DNA of 6,209 bases, taken from Acidobacteriota bacterium (GTDB taxonomy: Bacteria > Acidobacteriota > Blastocatellia > Pyrinomonadales > Pyrinomonadaceae). Below, piece by piece: positions 1 to 5,381 of this stretch. The stretch covers positions 1-6,209 of the forward strand of contig CAUJFK010000392.1 of NCBI GenBank assembly GCA_963169175.1, in the 5' to 3' direction. How positions within the stretch are numbered: the first letter of the stretch is position 1; the number at the start of each line of letters is the position of its first letter. The position numbers and the translations under genes are program-made. Under the pieces are notes generated by a model. It ran no database searches and was not told the origin of the DNA. It saw only the letters and a list, made by a program, of their open reading frames with translations.

Positions 1-578
1 GCTTCTGACTTGCTTCGCGGTTCCACCACGAAAAGGCACGCGATCGCAAGCAAGATTCCCGGAATTCCCGCAACCAGAAACGCCATCCGCCAGCCGTAAG
101 CCTGCGCGATACTTCCGCTTACGGCAAAGCTCAGCCCTATCCCGACAGGAAGCCCGAGCATAAAAATGCTCATCGCTTTGGCTCGGTGTTCTTTTGGAAA
201 GAGATCAGCGATCAGCGATGTTGCGGCCGGCGCACATGACGCCTCGCCGACACCAACACCGAGCCGCATAAGAAAGACCTGCCATACGTTCTGGGCAAGG
301 CCCGTCCCGGCCGTCATAATACTCCAGAGAAAAACACCGGCCGACAAGATGTATTTTCGCGGAGCAACGTCGGCTAGACGCCCGAATGGCAGGCCGACGA
401 ACGCGTACAGCAGCGTAAACGCAGTCGCAAGCAGGCCGAGAGATGCATCGCCAAGGCCAAACTCTTTTCTAACCGGTTCGCCGACCGCACCGAGGATCAA
501 CCGGTCAAAAAAATTCGCCGTATTGATGGCGAACAAAACAATAAGGGTGTACCACGCCGCAGCCTTTGATCGGTCCAT
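1..578 (-). CDS. Spinster-like MFS transporter, N-terminal half (partial, runs off left edge)
   Basis: Inner-membrane secondary transporter of the major facilitator superfamily. The 192 complete residues visible hold about six transmembrane segments, near residues 9-29, 46-66, 77-96, 100-123, 134-158 and 165-185, so this is the N-terminal six-helix bundle and the other half lies outside the window. Between TM2 and TM3 sits MFS motif A (GRLADVAPRK, residues 66-75). TM1 ends in N-F-F-D-R (22-26), and TM4 carries RLGVGVGEA (105-113) with an acidic E112. These last two are hallmarks of the Spinster (Spns) subgroup. Eukaryotic members move sphingosine-1-phosphate or lysophospholipids. The substrate here cannot be read from the sequence. 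The ATG at 578 puts a short basic N-terminus (MDRSK) directly before TM1, as usual for the family. No Shine-Dalgarno is visible upstream. The gene is divergent from the lipoprotein gene at 656. The superfamily call is firm, the Spinster subgroup likely. Confidence 0.88.
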   Translation of the reverse strand, partial: MDRSKAAAWYTLIVLFAINTANFFDRLILGAVGEPVRKEFGLGDASLGLLATAFTLLYAFVGLPFGRLADVAPRKYILSAGVFLWSIMTAGTGLAQNVWQVFLMRLGVGVGEASCAPAATSLIADLFPKEHRAKAMSIFMLGLPVGIGLSFAVSGSIAQAYGWRMAFLVAGIPGILLAIACLFVVEPRSKSE

Positions 579-620
579 ATCTGAACTATGTTTTACCGGA
601 AGGCCCCGAACGCGGCCAAA

Positions 621-649
621 TTGCAAAGATGATTGCCAGCCACTACAAT
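621..649 (+). promoter_or_regulatory. Candidate sigma70-type promoter for the lipoprotein gene
   Basis: A -35-like TTGCAA at 621-626 (4 of 6 consensus bases) and a -10-like TACAAT at 644-649 (5 of 6) are separated by exactly 17 bp. Transcription would be expected to begin about 7 nt after the -10 box, at or next to the ATG at 656, which would give a leaderless or nearly leaderless mRNA. That agrees with the absence of a Shine-Dalgarno before 656, and it argues against the upstream in-frame starts at 566 and 629. The match was found by eye and no expression evidence is available. Confidence 0.35.
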
Positions 650-655
650 ACCAAA

Positions 656-1177
656 ATGCTTTTTCACAGGACCGTGCTCATTCTAGCACTTTTCGTGCTC
701 ATGCAAATCGCTGTTGGATGTGCTCGGGAGGCCGTTCCTGAAGCGAACAACGCGGTGGCAAATGCAATTAACTCCAATCGCGCTGTCGAACCCGGGATGG
801 AAGGGGCCAAGGACAACGCCGACGAACTTCGCACACTTATCAAACTTCCCTATGATCCGGAGGACCTGGCCTGGAAAGATTTCGCGGCCGAATCTGGACA
901 AAGTCGCCGTTTGCTGGCCGTAATTCAATTGACTCCAGACGAAACGCGTAAACTCATTGATTCAGCATCGAAGATCGGGCCCGGCAGGCCGGCGTCGATC
1001 CCGAGTGAAAAGTGGTTTCCGAAAGAACTTGTAACTCAAAGCGAAATGAGTTCGGATGAAGGAATTCAAGCAACGTCATATTCTGCGAACGATCTTTTGC
1101 AGCCTCCGTTCACCCAAGGGACACTTTCGCATGTGAACAATACTGACTTTTTTGTCATTGAGTTGTTCGCAAAATGA
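656..1177 (+). CDS. Predicted small lipoprotein of unknown function
   Basis: I do not recognise this 173-residue protein. It begins with a type II signal peptide: a short basic stretch (H4, R5), a hydrophobic core (residues 7-18) and lipobox A-V-G-C with the acylated cysteine at C22. Residue +2 is Ala rather than Asp, which under the E. coli Lol rule favours the outer membrane. Residues 23-50 form an Asn/Ala-rich, probably flexible linker. Residues 55-173 look like one small folded domain, with landmarks LPYDPEDLAW (64-73), QLTPDE (91-96), KWFPKEL (119-125) and a C-terminal strand NTDFFVIELF (162-171). C22 is the only cysteine. Two in-frame ATGs lie upstream, at 566 and 629. The one at 566 would overlap the divergent transporter gene, and both would place extra polar residues before the signal peptide, so 656 is preferred (629 remains possible). 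It lies 144 bp upstream of lptD on the same strand. An LptD-associated role is conceivable, but the LptE features I know are not evident. Confidence 0.8.
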   Translation: MLFHRTVLILALFVLMQIAVGCAREAVPEANNAVANAINSNRAVEPGMEGAKDNADELRTLIKLPYDPEDLAWKDFAAESGQSRRLLAVIQLTPDETRKLIDSASKIGPGRPASIPSEKWFPKELVTQSEMSSDEGIQATSYSANDLLQPPFTQGTLSHVNNTDFFVIELFAK

Positions 1178-1198
1178 AGCGACGACGACGCCCGGTTA

Positions 1199-1210
1199 TG
1201 CACATGTGCA
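1199..1210. promoter_or_regulatory. Perfect 12-bp palindrome in the lipoprotein-lptD gap (possible operator)
   Basis: TGCACATGTGCA reads the same on both strands. It sits 22 bp after the lipoprotein stop codon and 111 bp before the lptD start. It has no following T-tract and its stem is too short for an intrinsic terminator. A dimeric regulator site is the obvious alternative, but a palindrome this long is expected about once or twice by chance in 6 kb. Confidence 0.2.
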
Positions 1211-1271
1211 ACCCCCGCATCGCGTGTCAGCATCCATTGTCTGCTCACAAACTCTCCTAAGATCGGCTAAC

Positions 1272-1300
1272 TTTATCGTTTACGCGTTTTCGACTATCAT
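1272..1300 (+). promoter_or_regulatory. Weak candidate promoter upstream of lptD
   Basis: A good -10-like TATCAT lies at 1295-1300 (5 of 6 consensus bases), with a poor -35-like TTTATC at 1272-1277 (3 of 6) and a 17-bp spacer. Transcription from it would start near 1307 and leave a leader of only about 15 nt before the lptD ATG at 1322. No Shine-Dalgarno is visible in that leader. Apart from the palindrome at 1199-1210, I see nothing else in the 144-bp gap at 1178-1321. Transcription of lptD through from the lipoprotein gene is equally possible. Confidence 0.22.
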
Positions 1301-1321
1301 CTCAAAAGCGCTCTGCACATC

Positions 1322-3964
1322 ATGCACCTGCCGAAAGTGATCATTGCCGCACTGCTCGCCGGATTGTTTTTTTGCGACGCCGCGGCACAAGATCCCAACC
1401 CCGTCGAACGGCAGGTCGCGAACCCGTTAACAGATACGCCGAACATTAACCCCGTCGCACCCGAACAAAGCATCAAACCGCCGAAGACCCGCCGAACCGA
1501 TGACGATAATGCCATCGCGTCGGGCAACGTCGTGGTTTACTCCGAGAATCAGTCCGTTGAAGGGCAGGAAGGCAGTCGCATCCTAACCTACACCGGCAAC
1601 GTCGATGCCCGTTACGGCAAATACCGAATGCAGGCAGATAAGATCGTGCTGTATGAGGCCGAAGACAAGATGGTGGCCGAAGGCAGCGTCGTTTTTGACG
1701 AAGGCGATGACCAGCGTATCACCGGAGCACGCGCAGTCTTTTTTCTAAAGACAAAGCTCGGGCATTTTGAAGATTCGACCGGTTTCACCAATCAAACGAA
1801 CGACGGCACCGTCATCTATTTCACAGCCGAGCGTGTTGACCGGACAAAGATCGATGAGATCGTGGTCACAAAAGGAAAGTTCACCGCCTGTGATGAGGCC
1901 GTACCGAAATGGTCATTCACCGCCGATGAGGCCACGATAAAATTCAACGATAAGCTAAAATTGAAAAACGGCAAGTTTCGGATCAAGGACGTGCCCGTGA
2001 TACCGATACCGTATATTTCGATCCCAATAAAAGAGCGTGATCGGCAATCGGGATTTCTTACACCAACATTCGGCTTTTCCGGCAACAAAGGTGTTCGCCT
2101 GCAAGGGGCCTACTTTCAAACGCTCGGCCGTTCGGCGGACATAACGTTCCGCGGCGACGTTTATACCTCGCGCGGCGTAGGCTATGGTTTCGACATGCGG
2201 ACACGCAGCAACGACCGCTCATTCCTGAACTTCGGCCTTTACGCCGTCAAGGACCGGATCTTCGGCGCAAAAGAAGATGCGACCCATCCCGACCAGGGCG
2301 GCTCGATCTTTTATGCCGAAGGTGTACAGTACTTTTCAAATGGTTGGACCGGTGCGGCCGACATGCGGGTCACATCGAATCTCGCCTTTCGCCAGATATT
2401 CTCAGACGGCATACAGCAAATAATTTCACCTATCGAAGTTTCCCAGGCGTTTGCCAACAAAAGCTGGACGAATTACACCCTTGACCTGCTGGCGCGTACG
2501 CAGGTAATTTCTATCCCAAACGTGACCATCAGCATCAATAACCTTCCGAGCGTCCATTTTGAGAAAAGGCCGTCGCGGTTGTCGTTTTTGAAAGGTGTTT
2601 ATTTCTCATTCAAAACCGGCATCGAGGGCACATCGCGGCGCGAAACGGTAAACGATCTTGCGCTTTACCGGGCACAAACCGGGGCCGATCCGATACGAAC
2701 ATCGCTGTTCAATCTCCGATACGACGCATATCCGCAGGTAACGGTGCCGATCAACACCAAGTACGTCAATTTTACGGCCTCAGGCTCAATGCGGTTAACG
2801 TATTACTCTAATTCGTTCAACGACATGCGGAGGCTTACTGAAACAGATACCTTAAGAAAGTATGGCGAGTTCAAATTCGATGTACGGCCCGTCGCACTGG
2901 CGAAGAATTACTACGGGAAGAATAACGAGTTCAAGTTTCGGCATGTGATCGAACCGTTCGCGACGTACCGCTATATCAAAGGTATCGACAATTTTCATAG
3001 CATCATTCGCTTCGACCAACTGGACACGATTACAGATACCAACGAGATCGAGTTCGGCATTGCGAACCGATTCTATACACGCCGCTATTCCGAAGCCGTC
3101 ACGTCCGAAGCAAAACGTGAGCTTTCATCTCTGGCGGCGGGAAACCGCGTGCAGTTGGCGTCATCGGGCGAACGGGGCGAGAATATCGACGGCTTGCCGC
3201 GGCAGGCTGAACGTACGGACGCCGTTTCGTCCGTGGACGCGATCCTGGCTAACCATGCCAAAAGGAAGAAAGATGAGCTTTCTATACAGCCTTACGAGGT
3301 TTTCACTTTGGTGGTTCGCGGCAAATATTTTTTCGACAGGACATTTGGCGGCGCCCTTGTGCCGGGACGGCGAAACCAGATAGCCCCGATCACCGATCTG
3401 TCATTCTATACCTTCGGTGGTGTCGCCCGCCGCTTCTCGCCGATCAGTGTCGATATGACGTATCGGCCACAGCGGACAATTTTCTTCAATACACGAATGG
3501 ATGTAGGAACACAGGGAGATGCAGTCCGCGCGATCTCAGCAACCGTCGGCTATGACACGCGGATGCTGAAGGTTTTTCAGACATTCTATTACACACGGGC
3601 AGTTGACCTGATCCCGTCGCTTGCGGCCCAGTTCGCCAAGCCATCGACATCCGCGGTCATTAAGGAACCAGGCACACTGCGTGGATCTCAATGGAGTCCA
3701 TCGATCTTCATTGGCGACCGCAATAAAGGGCTCTATGCTGGAGCGGCCGTCTTTTTTGATTTTGAGAACCGTCGGGCCTCGCGCCTGTCACCGCTGATCT
3801 CTTCGCTTTATACAGTCGGTTACGCGTACGATTGCTGTGCCCTCGTCCTCCAATGGAACAGCCTCAACGTCGGCCCGCGCAACGAAAACCGGTTGCTTTT
3901 CAGCTTCCGTCTGAACGGCATCGGGGCTTTTGGGACAGAACAGTTTGGGACAGGATTGAGATGA
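1322..3964 (+). CDS. lptD: LPS-assembly protein LptD (outer-membrane LPS translocon)
   Basis: LptD is the beta-barrel that, with the lipoprotein LptE, takes lipopolysaccharide from the periplasmic Lpt bridge and inserts it into the outer leaflet. The 880 residues start with a signal peptide (1-22, probable cleavage A20-A21-A22 before Q23). A Pro/Asn-rich linker follows (about 25-65). The LptA/OstA-type jellyroll covers about 66-215, with repeats such as YTGNVDARYGKYRMQADKI (90-108) and VAEGSVVF (118-125). The hallmark hinge into the barrel follows: PVIPIPYISIPI (225-236), then RQSGFLTPTFGFS (241-253). The rest is alternating amphipathic strands, including YFFDRTFGGALVPGRRN (669-685). The family's paired cysteines appear as C838-C839, with one partner at C190; the second N-terminal cysteine is missing from the mature chain. 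A charged loop at about 590-655 is probably extracellular. The length is slightly above the E. coli protein (784). The gene converges on the ligase gene 7 bp downstream. Identification is firm. Confidence 0.95.
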   Translation: MHLPKVIIAALLAGLFFCDAAAQDPNPVERQVANPLTDTPNINPVAPEQSIKPPKTRRTDDDNAIASGNVVVYSENQSVEGQEGSRILTYTGNVDARYGKYRMQADKIVLYEAEDKMVAEGSVVFDEGDDQRITGARAVFFLKTKLGHFEDSTGFTNQTNDGTVIYFTAERVDRTKIDEIVVTKGKFTACDEAVPKWSFTADEATIKFNDKLKLKNGKFRIKDVPVIPIPYISIPIKERDRQSGFLTPTFGFSGNKGVRLQGAYFQTLGRSADITFRGDVYTSRGVGYGFDMRTRSNDRSFLNFGLYAVKDRIFGAKEDATHPDQGGSIFYAEGVQYFSNGWTGAADMRVTSNLAFRQIFSDGIQQIISPIEVSQAFANKSWTNYTLDLLARTQVISIPNVTISINNLPSVHFEKRPSRLSFLKGVYFSFKTGIEGTSRRETVNDLALYRAQTGADPIRTSLFNLRYDAYPQVTVPINTKYVNFTASGSMRLTYYSNSFNDMRRLTETDTLRKYGEFKFDVRPVALAKNYYGKNNEFKFRHVIEPFATYRYIKGIDNFHSIIRFDQLDTITDTNEIEFGIANRFYTRRYSEAVTSEAKRELSSLAAGNRVQLASSGERGENIDGLPRQAERTDAVSSVDAILANHAKRKKDELSIQPYEVFTLVVRGKYFFDRTFGGALVPGRRNQIAPITDLSFYTFGGVARRFSPISVDMTYRPQRTIFFNTRMDVGTQGDAVRAISATVGYDTRMLKVFQTFYYTRAVDLIPSLAAQFAKPSTSAVIKEPGTLRGSQWSPSIFIGDRNKGLYAGAAVFFDFENRRASRLSPLISSLYTVGYAYDCCALVLQWNSLNVGPRNENRLLFSFRLNGIGAFGTEQFGTGLR

Positions 3965-3971
3965 TCCGGAG

Positions 3972-5342
3972 TTAGGTGCTTCGCTTTGCGGCCCCTATCG
4001 GTGTCAGATTTGCAGGCGGCGGCTGCGGTCCCCGTTTTTTGGCTTCCGCATTGGCAACATCATCGTCATAGCTTTGCCGGCACGCCACCAGCAGCGTCAT
4101 CAAGGTAATGAACATCACGGTGACTGCGGTAATGTGCAAGACAAAATCGAAAATGCTGTGGACGAGTACCGCAAAGCACCCCACCACCGCACCTATCGCG
4201 ACGCCGCGCCGGTACGAATTCGCGACGGCTGCGCTGTTCATACCCTGGCGAAACAGCCAGAACAGAAAAAATAGTCCAATGATGATCCCAACGACTCCGG
4301 CATCCGCCGCGACCTGCAGGTAATCGTTATGTGCCTGCTCGACCCGAGCAAGGCCGCTGTATGTATCAAACGGCGTGTATGCCGCCCCGAGCGCTCCAAG
4401 CCCTGCACCTAACGGCATCGAATTAACGATCACTTTGGTTGTTACGGACCAGATGTGGCTGCGGTCGGTTGTCACATCGCCAGAGGCAGTGGTCTCTGCG
4501 ATCCGTGTCAGAGTGCTCTCACCTCCGACAAAGATCGAACCGACGACGATCCCTGCGATAAGAAGCGCGGCAAGGCCAACCTTGACGAACAATCGGCCGC
4601 GGCTTTTCGCTCCGGTGGTCAACACGACAAGCAGAATGACCTCAGCAAGCAATGCAATAAGCCCGCCGCGCGATCCGCTAAGCAGTAAGGCAACGCCCAT
4701 CAGCGCAATGCCCGTTATATACAACAGACGCTTGTCCCGCGCGACCGATCCTGAAAAAAGCATTCCCAGCGGAACCGCGATCGTCATTTCCATGTACGCC
4801 GCAAAGTTGTTGCGATTGACGAACGAACCGAAGGGTTGAGCGGAACGGGCCTCGTAAATGCCGTAGATCTTTCCGGGGCTAAGCACAGCCTGCAGGATCG
4901 CAAAAAAGGCGTAAGCAAAACCGAAAATTGCGATTATGATAACAAGTCGGCGAATACGGCCAGCCGAGTTTACCAATACCAGCGAAACTGAAAAGAAGAG
5001 CCCAAGTGCGAGGTAATGGAGTGCCGACATCTGGGTCGCGAACGGATCGAACGATATCGTGCGCGGAATGGCCGGCACACCGGCTATATCACCGATCGAG
5101 CCAATTGGTCTCGCCTGGACCAGTCCATATGCCGCTGCTGCGTAGAAGGGTATCTGAAGTTTTGAAGAATTGATCTCTACCGCTCCTTTCCGGAAAGCAT
5201 CGGCGGCCCAGAGGGCCACCATCAGGGCAACCGCAACATAAAAAAGCGCGAGCACGGGTTGGTGAACCGTACCGTATAGGACCGTGCTCAACACGATCAC
5301 TAAGACCATCAAGAGAAATGCGATCCGGTTCGGCAAGGTCAT
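3972..5342 (-). CDS. O-antigen ligase/polymerase family (Wzy_C) membrane protein
   Basis: Polytopic inner-membrane glycosyltransferase of the WaaL/Wzy/PglL superfamily. It uses undecaprenyl-linked glycans as donor and acts at the periplasmic face, joining them to lipid A-core or another acceptor. The 456 residues form about a dozen hydrophobic segments. Family landmarks are GSFVNRNNFAAYMEM (172-186), LSGSRGG (221-227) with R225, a large periplasmic loop with DRSHIW (293-298) and GAGLGALGAAYTPFD (312-326), then EQAHNDYLQVAADAGVVG (335-352) with H338, and HSIFDF (395-400). R225 and H338 correspond to the arginine and histidine known to be essential in WaaL enzymes. The C-terminus (421-456) is a hydrophilic Pro/Ala/Lys-rich tail. 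The ATG at 5342 is the only reasonable start: no ATG, GTG or TTG lies in frame between it and the preceding stop. No Shine-Dalgarno is visible. It is 39 bp downstream of the TPR/jellyroll gene, probably in one operon. Ligase and polymerase cannot be told apart here, so waaL is not assigned. Confidence 0.9.
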   Translation of the reverse strand: MTLPNRIAFLLMVLVIVLSTVLYGTVHQPVLALFYVAVALMVALWAADAFRKGAVEINSSKLQIPFYAAAAYGLVQARPIGSIGDIAGVPAIPRTISFDPFATQMSALHYLALGLFFSVSLVLVNSAGRIRRLVIIIAIFGFAYAFFAILQAVLSPGKIYGIYEARSAQPFGSFVNRNNFAAYMEMTIAVPLGMLFSGSVARDKRLLYITGIALMGVALLLSGSRGGLIALLAEVILLVVLTTGAKSRGRLFVKVGLAALLIAGIVVGSIFVGGESTLTRIAETTASGDVTTDRSHIWSVTTKVIVNSMPLGAGLGALGAAYTPFDTYSGLARVEQAHNDYLQVAADAGVVGIIIGLFFLFWLFRQGMNSAAVANSYRRGVAIGAVVGCFAVLVHSIFDFVLHITAVTVMFITLMTLLVACRQSYDDDVANAEAKKRGPQPPPANLTPIGAAKRST

Positions 5343-5381
5343 ATCGTCAGCTAATGGAACTGTGGCTCCGGGCGGCAGTGA

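Noticed and set aside
566..655. Longer N-terminus for the lipoprotein, starting at 566 or 629
   Set aside because: A start at 566 overlaps the divergent transporter's start and adds 30 polar residues before an otherwise standard lipoprotein signal peptide. The start at 629 is possible but falls inside the candidate promoter. The ATG at 656 fits best.
166..741. Open frame of 191 codons on the plus strand
   Set aside because: It lies antisense to the transporter gene, whose translation on the minus strand is clearly MFS-like. The plus-strand product is Arg/Pro/Ser-rich with no recognisable pattern.
1367..1373. Run of seven T in the lptD signal peptide as a possible phase-variation tract
   Set aside because: Seven is short for a slippage switch, it encodes ordinary Phe residues in the hydrophobic core, and a similar 7-base run (507-513) occurs in the transporter gene. 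Loss of LptD would also be expected to be lethal in most LPS-bearing species.
1356..1375. Cysteine 18 of LptD as a lipoprotein acylation site
   Set aside because: The preceding residues are L-F-F, and the -1 position should be Gly, Ala or Ser. A standard signal peptidase I site (A-A-A before Q23) follows, so a normal cleaved signal is more likely.
3060..3383. Open frame of 107 codons overlapping lptD in another frame
   Set aside because: It overlaps lptD on the same strand and its Trp/Arg-rich product shows no domain, while the lptD frame keeps its family pattern on both sides.
4375..4839. Open frame of 154 codons on the plus strand, with a nested one at 4455-4688
   Set aside because: Both are antisense to the ligase gene, which has conserved motifs throughout this stretch. 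The predicted products are low-complexity and unlike any family.
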